From: Saprospiraceae bacterium
GTDB lineage: Bacteria > Bacteroidota > Bacteroidia > Chitinophagales > Saprospiraceae
Direction of reading: 5' to 3'
Length of the DNA stretch: 64,000 bases
NCBI GenBank assembly: GCA_020631355.1
Contig: JAHDHL010000017.1
Coordinates: 44,674 to 108,673 of the forward strand
The notes below the pieces were generated by a model. The model did no database searches. It saw only the letters and a list, made by a program, of their open reading frames with translations, and was not told the DNA's origin. How positions within the stretch are numbered: the first letter of the stretch is position 1; each line of letters starts with the position of its first letter. The translations under genes were made by a program, and so were the position numbers. Positions 37,772-45,839 of this stretch are shown here, in pieces.

Positions 37772-38260
37772 TTAAGATGATTCAATAATAGCTTTGAGTC
37801 TAGATTTTATCCTGTTTATTTTTACACCGACATGGTTGGTGGTCCATCCTGTTATATCAGCCATTTCCTTATAACTGAAACCCTCCAAGAATAATCCGAT
37901 CAGTCGCTTGTCATTCGAATCCAATTGCTGGATGGCATGATGTAATTGATCCATATTCCCACTGTCTGAATCTTCTTTAATCATTGTCTCGTTTTCGAAA
38001 TCCTTTTGCTTTTGTCTTCGTCTGGATTGATAATGATTGAATGAGATTGTCGTATTAATGGCAATCCTGAAAGCCCAAGTCTTCAAGGAGGATTTTTTCT
38101 TGAATGTTGGAATGGATTTCCAAATGTTCAACAGCACTTCCTGGTACAAATCCTGGACAAGCCCATCCTCATATAAATAGCTTTTACATATTCTATATAT
38201 ACCATCTCCATGTATGGCCAGAATCTTATCGAATTGTATTTCCTGCTCTTTTCTATTCAT
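37772..38260 (-). CDS. RNA polymerase sigma factor, ECF type
   Basis: A 162-residue sigma-70 family protein. Region 2 is GIYRICKSYLYEDGLVQDLYQEVLLNIWKSIPTF with KTWAFRIAINTTISFNHY. A short linker follows, and region 4 is HHAIQQLDSNDKRLIGLFLEGFSYKEMADITGWTTNHVGVKINRIKSRLKAII, with a helix-turn-helix. It would direct RNA polymerase to a specific promoter set in response to an unknown signal. The membrane-protein gene follows after 10 bp. Its divergent neighbour, a lipoprotein gene, starts 104 bp away and might be a target. Confidence 0.92.
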   Translation of the reverse strand: MNRKEQEIQFDKILAIHGDGIYRICKSYLYEDGLVQDLYQEVLLNIWKSIPTFKKKSSLKTWAFRIAINTTISFNHYQSRRRQKQKDFENETMIKEDSDSGNMDQLHHAIQQLDSNDKRLIGLFLEGFSYKEMADITGWTTNHVGVKINRIKSRLKAIIESS

Positions 38261-38364
38261 TGGATGGATAAATATCTTTCACCCACTTAGTCTGTTATCA
38301 GCTTCAATTTATTACAGCTAGCCCGATTTTTTTTCTATTTTGCTTAGAATCAAATGGAATAACA

Positions 38365-39111
38365 ATGAAAAAATTAGGCTTTTACCTCATCCTTACCTGT
38401 TTTTTATGGGCTTGTAATACTTCAGAAAAAGAAGCCGCTACTGATGGGGAGGACACAACCGGAATAGTGGAGACACCAGCGGAAAAGATAGGAGCACAAG
38501 ATGAAATTGAAGTTGCCGACAATACTTCCGAGAAAACGGATGATAAAGAAGATATTGGGGTTTCGGACGAAATAGAAGTGGACTTGGAAGGGCGACATCT
38601 GAAAGAGAAGGAGGATGTGTCGGAATTGAAATACTTGAAGACTTTCATCCCTGAAGACCACGTGGTAATGGACTATGAATATGGCGATTTGAATAGGGAC
38701 GATAAAAAGGATGACGTAATCCTTGTGTCCTATTCCAAAACAGAAGCAGAGGAGGGAGGTTCGATAGGAAGAACGACCTATATCCTTACTCGTCAGACAG
38801 ATGGGAAGTTGAAGAAAGAGGGAGAGAATGGGAGTGTAGTCTTATGTTCTGATTGTGGAGGTGTAATGGGAGATCCTTATCAGGGTATTGTCATCAAGAA
38901 TGGATATTTTTCCTTGGAACACTGGGGAGGCAGCCGCTGGAAATGGACCCAGATCAATACATTCAAATATGATGGTGAGAAGAAAGGGTGGTATTTGCAT
39001 AAGAAAGGTGGAGAATCCTATGATTCTTTTGAGCCCGAAAAAGTAGAAGAAACTGTTTCTACGGTCAAGGACTTCGGAATCATAGCCTTTGATGATTACA
39101 CGGATGAATAA
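38365..39111 (+). CDS. Hypothetical lipoprotein
   Basis: A 248-residue protein with a lipoprotein signal peptide, MKKLGFYLILTCFLWAC, and Cys17 in the lipobox FLWAC. An acidic low-complexity stretch of about 60 residues follows, rich in Glu, Asp and Thr. The rest contains MDYEYGDLNRDDKKDDVILVSY, which resembles a calcium-binding VCBS/FG-GAP type strand found in Bacteroidota secreted proteins. The product is probably anchored to a membrane and faces outward. No enzymatic motif was seen. It is divergent from the ECF sigma gene. Confidence 0.75.
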   Translation: MKKLGFYLILTCFLWACNTSEKEAATDGEDTTGIVETPAEKIGAQDEIEVADNTSEKTDDKEDIGVSDEIEVDLEGRHLKEKEDVSELKYLKTFIPEDHVVMDYEYGDLNRDDKKDDVILVSYSKTEAEEGGSIGRTTYILTRQTDGKLKKEGENGSVVLCSDCGGVMGDPYQGIVIKNGYFSLEHWGGSRWKWTQINTFKYDGEKKGWYLHKKGGESYDSFEPEKVEETVSTVKDFGIIAFDDYTDE

Positions 39112-39268
39112 AGTCAGGAATAATTAATAGTATATCTCTGGTAATAGGGAGACGAATTAGTGTGGTATTTTATAATTAAATCCATGGAGTTGTTTGTGGA
39201 ATAGTTCCGGATGAATAATTATTTTAAATAACTTCAATTAATATTAATCCTATTTAAAACAGTTGGAA

Positions 39269-40756
39269 ATGAAAAAAATATTTTTCCCCATTATTTTATG
39301 TTGTTTGCATTTTTTGATAACTGCCCAAGAATTTGAAAGACAGATTTTTGATTACAGTCAAATGCAAGAGAAAGAAATTGCTCCTTGTTCTGAATCCGTG
39401 AATTCAGGTGTGAATCAGGTTTTTCAGGAAATAGGGCGATTGCGAAGTCAGCATTCTGTCTTATTGGCAGAGGAGTTGTTCAATGAAAATGATAAATGCC
39501 CCTTGTCGTATGAAGCATATTCTTGGGCCTTATTCAGGAATGGGAAATGGATGGAATCCGTAGAAATAATAGAACAGGGAATAAGGGAGTTGGGCCCAAT
39601 TCCCGAGTTGATTCTAAGGCGGGGCTATATTAGTTTTGAAATGGCCGAGTTGGGAATAGGCGTAAGGAATGTTGATGGTAATAGTGTTTATCTTCCTAAG
39701 GCAAAACGATTGGATTACCCTGATTCCATATTTAGGGAACAAAATTATTTGGCAGCACTGAATGATTTTAAATACATCTCTGATACATATAAGGAACGAC
39801 CTAAGGAAATTATGATTACGGGATATATTTATCAGATGATAAAAGAATATGAAAATTCCAATAATTATTTTTCGAAGTTATTGGATAATGATAATTATAG
39901 GAATGATGTCGCTTTTCTTATTGTCGATAATTACATAGGACAAAACCAATTTTCCAAAGCGGAAAAAATACTTCTCGAATTAGAGGAGGAATTTCCAAGG
40001 AATTCCGATATCCAAGAAAAATTAACCAAATTATATAAAAAATCAGGCGATGAGGAGAAATTCGAATTGTATAAATATAAATCCGAATTTAATTATTGGG
40101 TTCCTGAATATTGTGATTTGGAATATTCCAAGAAGAATTATGAAACCATTTATTATTTTTTGGGAGAAAATAAAACTTCGGATAAAATCCAGAAATTAAA
40201 TGGAATAAGAAAAGAACATGGAGAAAAAGCTACGGACATATTTATAACCATACTTAATGCGCATGCCAATCATGGGAATGGAGTAGAGGAAAGAACAGAG
40301 GAGTTATTAGTTGAAATGGGGAATTCTGTAGTCCCTAAGATGATTCTCCTGATGGAAAATGCCCAATCGACATGTACGACTACAAAAGCAGCTTCTGTCC
40401 TTGCAGAAATAAAGGACCCAAGAGGATGGCAACCCATGGTGGATTACCTGCCAAGAATGGAGAATATTCCTTTTACATTAATGCCTCCTGAAATACCCCT
40501 CCAGCTGATTAAATTTGATAAGGAGAAAGCACTAGTAGCCATCCTTAAATGGACCAAGGGCCAATTAGGCGAAGAAGATACATCATCATCCGATAATCCG
40601 TTCCAGGAATTAGGGAGCATTTTTTCGGGCACGAATATCTATTTGCCATTACAGGTCTACAAGAAAAAGGAAATCCAAAAAACAGCTAAATCATTGGGCT
40701 ATACCAAAGAACAGTTAGAACGATTACTGGTCAATATCTTTGGTAAGGAGGATTAA
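39269..40756 (+). CDS. Exported TPR/HEAT-type repeat protein
   Basis: About 495 residues from ATG 39269; a TTG two codons earlier is less likely. A signal peptide, MKKIFFPIILCCLHFLITAQ, is present. The middle shows tetratricopeptide-like helical pairs, such as SYEAYSWALFRNGKWMESVEIIEQGI and KEIMITGYIYQMIKEYENSNNYFSKLL. The C-terminal part (STCTTTKAASVLAEIKDPRGWQPMVDYL) looks like HEAT repeats. It is probably a periplasmic or surface scaffold. No specific function is recognisable, and it stands alone between intergenic spacers. Confidence 0.75.
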   Translation: MKKIFFPIILCCLHFLITAQEFERQIFDYSQMQEKEIAPCSESVNSGVNQVFQEIGRLRSQHSVLLAEELFNENDKCPLSYEAYSWALFRNGKWMESVEIIEQGIRELGPIPELILRRGYISFEMAELGIGVRNVDGNSVYLPKAKRLDYPDSIFREQNYLAALNDFKYISDTYKERPKEIMITGYIYQMIKEYENSNNYFSKLLDNDNYRNDVAFLIVDNYIGQNQFSKAEKILLELEEEFPRNSDIQEKLTKLYKKSGDEEKFELYKYKSEFNYWVPEYCDLEYSKKNYETIYYFLGENKTSDKIQKLNGIRKEHGEKATDIFITILNAHANHGNGVEERTEELLVEMGNSVVPKMILLMENAQSTCTTTKAASVLAEIKDPRGWQPMVDYLPRMENIPFTLMPPEIPLQLIKFDKEKALVAILKWTKGQLGEEDTSSSDNPFQELGSIFSGTNIYLPLQVYKKKEIQKTAKSLGYTKEQLERLLVNIFGKED

Positions 40757-40882
40757 TCTAGGGAATTCAAATTATCCTAGTTGGAAATTGATTTTGGATT
40801 ATTGGAATATTTCCGAACAACTTCAATATCTTCATGTAGCATAAGGTTTTGTTAAACCTATGCCTGATACAACATAACCATG

Positions 40883-40920
40883 TATATTTGGTGGACATTC
40901 CTACGTTGTGGGAATGTCCA
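40883..40920 (+). promoter_or_regulatory. -7 element and inverted repeat before the GH-A hydrolase gene
   Basis: TATATTTG (40883-40890) matches TAnnTTTG. A 10-bp perfect inverted repeat, TGGACATTCC/GGAATGTCCA (40892-40901 and 40911-40920), begins two bases later, so it spans the expected transcription start. It could be an operator, a 5' stabiliser hairpin, or a terminator of the gene upstream. Confidence 0.4.
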
Positions 40921-40943
40921 TACTATTTTGAAACCCTCGTAAA

Positions 40944-42443
40944 ATGCACAAGAAATTGTTCGTTCTACTCCTTATCATAGCATCATTCTCCATGTCATCT
41001 TGTAATGCTGACTTGAAAATGACCTTTAAAAGGGATTTTTCTCCTCTGTCAGACCAACTACTGGGATACGGCTCCATGTTCGGAACCTTCACGCCCGATA
41101 AACAAACAAAGACTTTCATTGATTATCCTGAATTGGTTGACCTCACGAAGAAGATACCGAATCAGGTACTCAGATTTCCGGGAGGTACTGATGCCCACTT
41201 CTATGATTGGGATACAGGGAAGCCTGTCAAGGCTGCGGATATCGACCACCCAGCCATGAGGCGAAACCTAAAGGCTCAGAAGAATGTCGTTGTCACGATT
41301 GGGGAATTCCTTACACTCTGTAATCAGGTAGGAGCCAAACCAACCATCACACTTCCCATCTACCAAAAGGATGCGGATTACATCATAGACTTGGTGGACC
41401 GCTTGAAAACACAGTTTCCGAATCAGGATTTTCCGATGTGGGAATTGGGGAATGAGCATGGTCTTGAATTGGCATGGAAGAAAAAGAGATTGGAAGCCGA
41501 TGATTATATCCATGTATGCCGGGCAGTAGGTCAACATCTCATGCAGGAATTCCCGAATAGTCTTGTGGCGGTTACCGGAGAGGGATATCCGAGGCGTGGA
41601 CGGGCCAAGGAATGGAACAGAACCTTGGCAGATGCCAATGATGCTGATCCTTTCTTCAATGCTGTGGTCCTCCATAAGTATATGTATGTGCCCAAGAAAG
41701 CCGCTACTTGTACCGTGAATGAGAAGATAGATCTTCTCTTTGCAGGTGTGGAACATGAAGCCTCGAATGCTGAAAAGGTAGGTAATGATTATTTTGGTGG
41801 AATGCCACTGATGATGACCGAAATAGGAATTGCAGGTGTGAATATGACCAATCCTGACCAGTCGGATGATAATCAACAAATCCAGCAGCTTTGGTGGGTT
41901 ACGGAATTGGCTAATCTGGATTATCTCCTTGCCTTTATGGATAGGAGTCAGGATTATCCGTTCCATGCAGTACTCAGGCATATGTTATTGGTAAAAAACA
42001 AGGGCAAATTGGGTAGGGCCGCTCTCCAGTGGGAGATTACCGATGATCCGAACCAACCCAATATCAGACAGGGATGGAATATCGTTTCTCATTCTTTGTT
42101 GGAAGTATTGCTAGATGAATTTGAGGGTGGAGAATATGCAAGTGCTCCTTATAAGAAATCAACCAGAACCTGTTCTGTCCTGAAATATAAGAACAAATCC
42201 TACTCCCCACTTAGGATTGGGATGTTCAGAAAAGATGGTAAAAGAGGGTTTTATATCCTGAATAAGACCGACCAACCCTTTACGATTGATTTGGCTAAGG
42301 GAACTTGGAATGTACAATCAGTTGCTACAGCTGCCACAGCCCTGCCTCAGGATTTCGGTCCCAAGGATAGTATGATTCAGTCTTCCACCGAAAAGGGATG
42401 TTTTACCATCCAGCCTTATTCTTTCAATATTGGAATCCAATAG
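40944..42443 (+). CDS. Clan GH-A glycoside hydrolase-like lipoprotein
   Basis: A 499-residue lipoprotein with signal MHKKLFVLLLIIASFSMSSC and Cys20 as the lipidation site. The body looks like a TIM-barrel glycosidase with FPGGTDAHFYDWDTG, then WELGNEHGLE with a probable acid/base Glu171 after Asn, and MMTEIGIAG with a probable nucleophile Glu293. A beta-sandwich follows (KTDQPFTIDLAKGTWNV). This resembles alpha-L-arabinofuranosidase/GH39/GH79 type enzymes, but the family cannot be fixed by eye. It would act on glycans at the cell surface or in the periplasm. Confidence 0.72.
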   Translation: MHKKLFVLLLIIASFSMSSCNADLKMTFKRDFSPLSDQLLGYGSMFGTFTPDKQTKTFIDYPELVDLTKKIPNQVLRFPGGTDAHFYDWDTGKPVKAADIDHPAMRRNLKAQKNVVVTIGEFLTLCNQVGAKPTITLPIYQKDADYIIDLVDRLKTQFPNQDFPMWELGNEHGLELAWKKKRLEADDYIHVCRAVGQHLMQEFPNSLVAVTGEGYPRRGRAKEWNRTLADANDADPFFNAVVLHKYMYVPKKAATCTVNEKIDLLFAGVEHEASNAEKVGNDYFGGMPLMMTEIGIAGVNMTNPDQSDDNQQIQQLWWVTELANLDYLLAFMDRSQDYPFHAVLRHMLLVKNKGKLGRAALQWEITDDPNQPNIRQGWNIVSHSLLEVLLDEFEGGEYASAPYKKSTRTCSVLKYKNKSYSPLRIGMFRKDGKRGFYILNKTDQPFTIDLAKGTWNVQSVATAATALPQDFGPKDSMIQSSTEKGCFTIQPYSFNIGIQ

Positions 42444-42448
42444 CTCTT

Positions 42449-42928
42449 ATGCTGAATGCATTACTATATGCACCTGAATATCGGCCGAACATGTCATCCA
42501 TGATTCGTTCGGCTGAATTCTATGGATTGAAAACCATCTATATCTACGATAGGAATAACCTCCTCTCTCCTCCTAATAACAAGACCACCCGGGCAGATAT
42601 GGAACATTTGGCTCGGGTATGGACCGCAGGTGCCATCAATCATATTGATATTGAGATTGTGGAAGACCCTATCGCATTCCTATCCGAATACCAAGGACGT
42701 AAGATTGCCACATTGGTCAATGAATCTTCCAACCAGTTGAATGATTTCCAATTCCAACCTCATGACATTATCCTGTTCGGAAGTGAAAAGGATGGATTGG
42801 AGGATCGGGCTATTCCACTAATGGATGCATCCGTTTACGTTCCTGCAATTGGACACACACCTTGTCTGAACGTCGCAGTTACGTTTGGTATCGTTATGCA
42901 CCAGGCATTTTCTTCCCTAAAGGCTTGA
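42449..42928 (+). CDS. TrmH/SpoU-family RNA methyltransferase
   Basis: About 159 residues from ATG 42449, six bases after the hydrolase stop. Typical SPOUT elements are present: EYRPNMSSMIRSAEFYGLKTIYIYD at the N-terminus, then DIILFGSEKDGLEDRAIPLMDASVYVPAIGHTPCLNVAVTFGIVMHQAF, which includes the knot-forming region with the conserved Asn. It should transfer a methyl group from SAM to a ribose of tRNA or rRNA. The position methylated is unknown. Earlier in-frame start codons would overlap the hydrolase gene and add residues atypical of the family. Confidence 0.82.
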   Translation: MLNALLYAPEYRPNMSSMIRSAEFYGLKTIYIYDRNNLLSPPNNKTTRADMEHLARVWTAGAINHIDIEIVEDPIAFLSEYQGRKIATLVNESSNQLNDFQFQPHDIILFGSEKDGLEDRAIPLMDASVYVPAIGHTPCLNVAVTFGIVMHQAFSSLKA

Positions 42929-42942
42929 TTGGTAATTTTTAT

Positions 42943-42960
42943 TATCGTAATATTACGATA
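42943..42960. promoter_or_regulatory. ArsR operator palindrome 1
   Basis: TATCGTAATATTACGATA is a perfect 18-bp palindrome ending 4 bp before the arsR start codon. The same core recurs at 43291-43308 and, with one asymmetric pair, at 43344-43359. Position and repetition point to autorepression by the ArsR-family protein. Confidence 0.8.
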
Positions 42961-42964
42961 TAAT

Positions 42965-43273
42965 ATGGGAGCAAGTAAGAATAACCTATTTACAGAACGT
43001 CAGAATAGACTAGCAGAAATGGCCAAGGCATTGGCTCATCCTGCCCGTATTGCCATATTGGAAGAATTGGTAAGTTCAGGTACTTGCGCCTGTGGTGATA
43101 TTGTAGACAAGTTGCCCTTATCACAATCCACCATTTCGCAACATCTTAAGGCCATGAAGAATGCAGGTATTATCAAAGGTGAAGTGGATGGTGTCTTCAG
43201 ATGTTATTGTGTGGATGTGGAGGAATGTGCAAGATTGATGGTAGCATTTAGATCCTTGTTTACTTGTTGCTAA
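42965..43273 (+). CDS. ArsR-family transcriptional regulator
   Basis: A 102-residue winged-helix repressor from ATG 42965: FTERQNRLAEMAKALAHPARIAILEELV, then TCACGDIVDKL, then the recognition helix LSQSTISQHLKAMKNAGII. Cys41 and Cys43 (CAC before Gly-Asp) lie where ArsR proteins carry their CxC thiolate metal site. Further cysteines are in FRCYCVDVEEC and the C-terminal FTCC. It should bind a thiophilic metal or metalloid and release its operator. Matching palindromes stand immediately before it and, in two or three copies, after it, ahead of a Cys-rich peptide gene. Confidence 0.93.
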   Translation: MGASKNNLFTERQNRLAEMAKALAHPARIAILEELVSSGTCACGDIVDKLPLSQSTISQHLKAMKNAGIIKGEVDGVFRCYCVDVEECARLMVAFRSLFTCC

Positions 43274-43282
43274 AATTTTTTG

Positions 43283-43316
43283 ACCCTATTTATCGTAATA
43301 TTACGATAAATAGGGT
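43283..43316. promoter_or_regulatory. ArsR operator palindrome 2 within a 34-bp perfect palindrome
   Basis: The 18-bp operator core (43291-43308) is identical to operator 1. Here it is extended on both sides by ACCCTATT and AATAGGGT, so that 17 bases on each side are perfectly symmetric with no loop. It starts 10 bp after the arsR stop. No T-run follows, so it is more likely an operator than a terminator. Confidence 0.75.
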
Positions 43317-43343
43317 TGGATGAATATTTTTTTGGCTATAGCT

Positions 43344-43359
43344 ATCGTGATATTGCGAT
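43344..43359. promoter_or_regulatory. ArsR operator palindrome 3
   Basis: ATCGTGATATTGCGAT differs from the operator core at two positions and keeps the CG pairs at both ends. Its centre is 52 bp from operator 2, close to five helical turns, so the two sites would face the same side of the DNA. Confidence 0.65.
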
Positions 43360-43385
43360 GAATTTATATTTATTATTTCACTCGG

Positions 43386-43401
43386 AACGCATATTTGCGT
43401 T
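43386..43401. promoter_or_regulatory. Possible degenerate fourth operator or leader hairpin
   Basis: AACGCATATTTGCGTT has perfect 6-base arms around TATT, and CG dinucleotides at the same offsets as the ArsR operators. Its centre is 42 bp from operator 3, about four helical turns, and 19 bp before the peptide start codon. It overlaps a TATTTG sequence that could be part of a -7 element. Confidence 0.4.
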
Positions 43402-43419
43402 ACCACAAATCTTAGAATT

Positions 43420-43521
43420 ATGAAAAAGTACATCATTATAGCATCCTCGATACTAGGTGTTTTGGCAGTGGCTTGTTGCACTTGTTGTGATTGGCCTTGT
43501 TGCGCAGCTGGTTGTTGCTAA
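43420..43521 (+). CDS. Exported cysteine-cluster peptide (33 residues), ArsR-linked
   Basis: A 33-residue product from ATG 43420. Residues 1-18 form a typical signal peptide: MKKY, a hydrophobic stretch, then LAVA. The remainder is CCTCCDWPCCAAGCC, eight cysteines in 15 residues, arranged as four CC pairs. LAVAC satisfies a permissive lipobox, so Cys19 may be lipidated; AVA would also suit signal peptidase I. It is preceded by two or three ArsR-type operators and followed by a strong hairpin, which marks it as a real transcription unit. I know of no matching family. A thiol-based metal or metalloid trap outside the cytoplasm is the natural inference. Confidence 0.72.
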   Translation: MKKYIIIASSILGVLAVACCTCCDWPCCAAGCC

Positions 43522-43539
43522 TAGAACAGGAATATGAAA

Positions 43540-43574
43540 AGAGGGCTGTCAGCATACTGATGGCCCTCTGTTGT
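43540..43574 (+). terminator. Terminator after the cysteine-cluster peptide gene
   Basis: AGAGGGC (43540-43546) pairs with GCCCTCT (43563-43569), and an inner stem TCAG/CTGA closes a CATA loop. GTTGTT follows. It lies 18 bp after the peptide stop codon. Confidence 0.7.
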
Positions 43575-43671
43575 TACATGATGAATCCGAGGAAAAATTA
43601 ATGACATATGATGAGATTCCTACAAACATTAATCTCTATCTTGCCTAAGATTCATCAACCGAAAGGTACTT

Positions 43672-44514
43672 ATGAGTGAGAATAAAGTAGGGGATAGGGC
43701 TTATGATGGAGATAAGTTATCCTATACCAGCCCACATGATTCTTGGTTTAAGAAAAAGGTGATTTCCACTGTTGAAATCCTTACGGGCAGAAAGCAATTG
43801 CACAAGGTTTACGATGAGCTGTACAGTGAGGATCCCAATCCTTGGAAAGTTTGGGGAAATGCACTTCAGAAGCTCAATATCGGAATGGACTTCGATAAGG
43901 GGCAACTGGATAAAATACCCAAGACAGGCCCTGTCATTTTTGTTTCCAATCATCCATTTGGAGTGGTGGATGGTTGTGTACTTTGTCATATTATCACAAG
44001 GGTGCGAAAGGATTATTTCCTATTGGTGAATGAGGTCCTTGCCAAGGATCCCATCATGAAGGATCATCTGTTGCCTGTGGATTTCAGGGAGGGCGAAGAA
44101 GCCCTGGCCACGAATTTGGAAACCAAAAGACGCACTACTGAAAGATTGAATAACGGTGAGGTACTTGCCATATTTCCATCAGGAGCGGTGGCTACTAAAA
44201 TGGGGCCATTCAAACCCGTAACGGAGTTTCCTTGGCGTAAATTCATTTGTACCAGAATTCATGAAACCCAGTGTACCGTAGTTCCCTTGTATTTCTTCGG
44301 ACAAAATAGTTGGCTGTTTCATTTCGTTAGTTGGTTTAGTATGAATCTTAGGTTAGGACTATTATTGCATGAAATTATGAATAAGAGAGGTACCTCCATT
44401 AAGGTCAATATCGGTAATCCGATTACTTATGATACCATGAAGAATTATCCGGACCGACAGGATTTGATTGATTTTCTTAGGGCTGAAACCATGGCCCTGA
44501 AACATCAGGAATAA
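43672..44514 (+). CDS. Lysophospholipid acyltransferase family protein
   Basis: A 280-residue PlsC-superfamily protein. The acyltransferase motif is VSNHPFGVVDG, where His and Asp are separated by five residues, as in the NHPxGxxDG subgroup rather than the classical HX4D. A second block, VLAIFPSGAVATKMGPF, corresponds to the family's FPEG-type motif. It would acylate a lysolipid, or make an amino-lipid or glycerophospholipid, at the inner membrane. It stands alone, 43 bp before the DUF4230 gene, and may be cotranscribed with it. Confidence 0.83.
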   Translation: MSENKVGDRAYDGDKLSYTSPHDSWFKKKVISTVEILTGRKQLHKVYDELYSEDPNPWKVWGNALQKLNIGMDFDKGQLDKIPKTGPVIFVSNHPFGVVDGCVLCHIITRVRKDYFLLVNEVLAKDPIMKDHLLPVDFREGEEALATNLETKRRTTERLNNGEVLAIFPSGAVATKMGPFKPVTEFPWRKFICTRIHETQCTVVPLYFFGQNSWLFHFVSWFSMNLRLGLLLHEIMNKRGTSIKVNIGNPITYDTMKNYPDRQDLIDFLRAETMALKHQE

Positions 44515-44557
44515 GATTCAATCAGATATCTGAATTTAATAATCTAAGCATCAACCA

Positions 44558-45193
44558 ATGAAGCCATACCTAAAATACTTATATGCGGCCCTGATAGCCA
44601 TCGGAATATTTGCAGCAGGATGCTATCTCACATTCCAATACATGATTCAACCAAGAACAACAGTGGAAGAACAATCCACAGTACTCTTGGAAAAAATTAA
44701 GACAGTGGCCAAATTGGTTTCCGTTGAGGGATATTTTTCAGAGATATATACCTACAAGGATGATTGGGAACCTGTCCCGAATCCTCTCTTTTCACCCAAA
44801 TTCACCAAAAAGGCCGTTACCATAGTTAAGGCCAAGGTATCTGTTGGGTATGATTTGGAGAAAATGACCTTTGAGGTAGACCATACGAATAAGGTATTGC
44901 GAATAGGTAATATCCCTGATCCTGAGATTATTTCATTGGACCACGATTTGGAATACTACGATATTCAGGAAAGCTCATTCAATTCCTTTTCAAGGGAAGA
45001 AATGAATCGATTGAACGCTTCAGCCAAGGAATTCATAGAAAAGAAAGCAAAATCCAGTGATTTGTTTTTACAAGCGGAACAGCAAGGCAATCAAATGCTG
45101 GAACTCATAGAATTCATGGTCAAGGAATCAGGCTGGACCGTTGAATATGAATACAGTATCATTGACGCCACACCTAATCCATTTGATGACTAA
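44558..45193 (+). CDS. DUF4230 domain protein
   Basis: A 211-residue protein with one N-terminal hydrophobic segment (YLKYLYAALIAIGIFAAGCYLTFQYM), followed by a domain with KTVAKLVSVEGYFSEIYTYKDD, VTIVKAKVSVGYDLEKMTFEVD and VLRIGNIPDPEIISLDHDLEYYDIQES. This is the DUF4230 pattern common in Bacteroidota. The function of the family is unknown. FAAGC could serve as a lipobox, but the segment length also suits a membrane anchor. It lies between the acyltransferase and RNase HII genes. Confidence 0.82.
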   Translation: MKPYLKYLYAALIAIGIFAAGCYLTFQYMIQPRTTVEEQSTVLLEKIKTVAKLVSVEGYFSEIYTYKDDWEPVPNPLFSPKFTKKAVTIVKAKVSVGYDLEKMTFEVDHTNKVLRIGNIPDPEIISLDHDLEYYDIQESSFNSFSREEMNRLNASAKEFIEKKAKSSDLFLQAEQQGNQMLELIEFMVKESGWTVEYEYSIIDATPNPFDD

Positions 45194-45236
45194 TCCGATA
45201 ATCCACTATTCCAATTTCTAGTAATCCTACAATCTC

Positions 45237-45839
45237 ATGCTCAAATCATACCTACATCCTAATCTTATAGAAGCAGGCTGCGATGAAGCAGGACGTGGCT
45301 GTCTGGCAGGTCCGGTTACCGCAGCAGCAGTTATTTTCCCAAAGGATTATGAAAATGAATTGCTCAATGATTCCAAGCAATTGTCCGAATCCCAACGGAA
45401 TCAATTCAGGGAAATCATAGAAAAGGATGCATTGGCGTATGCAGTCCATTTTTGTACACCTAAGCGGATAGATGAGATTAATATTCTGAATGCTTCATTC
45501 GAGGCAATGAACAAGGCAGTGGAAGCACTTAGTGTCGAGCCTGAAATGTTGCTTATTGATGGGAATAGATTCAAGACAGAAAATGAGATTCCTTACGAAT
45601 GTATCATCAAGGGAGATGCTAAATACCTCTCTATTGCGGCAGCATCCATCCTAGCCAAGACATACAGGGATGATTACATGGCAAAGATTGCTAAGGAACA
45701 CCCAGAATATGCTTGGTCTTCCAATAAGGGCTATCCTACGAAGGCTCACAGGGAGGCCATTCAATTACATGGTGCTACTCAATACCATAGGCGTTCTTTC
45801 AGGCTGTTACCCAATGCAGAACAGGGGAGACTATTCTGA
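45237..45839 (+). CDS. rnhB: Ribonuclease HII
   Basis: A 200-residue protein of normal RNase HII length. It has the N-terminal catalytic motif [23 protein letters not shown] (Asp16, Glu17) and [19 protein letters not shown] contains the third acidic residue, and [23 protein letters not shown] follows. It removes RNA from RNA/DNA hybrids, including single misincorporated ribonucleotides, in the cytoplasm. The 3' end overlaps the convergent TonB-domain gene by 9 bp. Confidence 0.96.
   Translation: MLKSYLHPNLIEAGCDEAGRGCLAGPVTAAAVIFPKDYENELLNDSKQLSESQRNQFREIIEKDALAYAVHFCTPKRIDEINILNASFEAMNKAVEALSVEPEMLLIDGNRFKTENEIPYECIIKGDAKYLSIAAASILAKTYRDDYMAKIAKEHPEYAWSSNKGYPTKAHREAIQLHGATQYHRRSFRLLPNAEQGRLF

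Noticed and set aside
41268..41981. Reverse-strand open frame of 237 codons inside the GH-A hydrolase gene
   Set aside because: It is antisense to the catalytic region of a supported gene and is composed as expected for a shadow frame.
43283..43316. The 34-bp palindrome as an intrinsic terminator of arsR
   Set aside because: No T-run follows on the forward strand, and the core is identical to the operator ahead of arsR, so an operator is the better reading.
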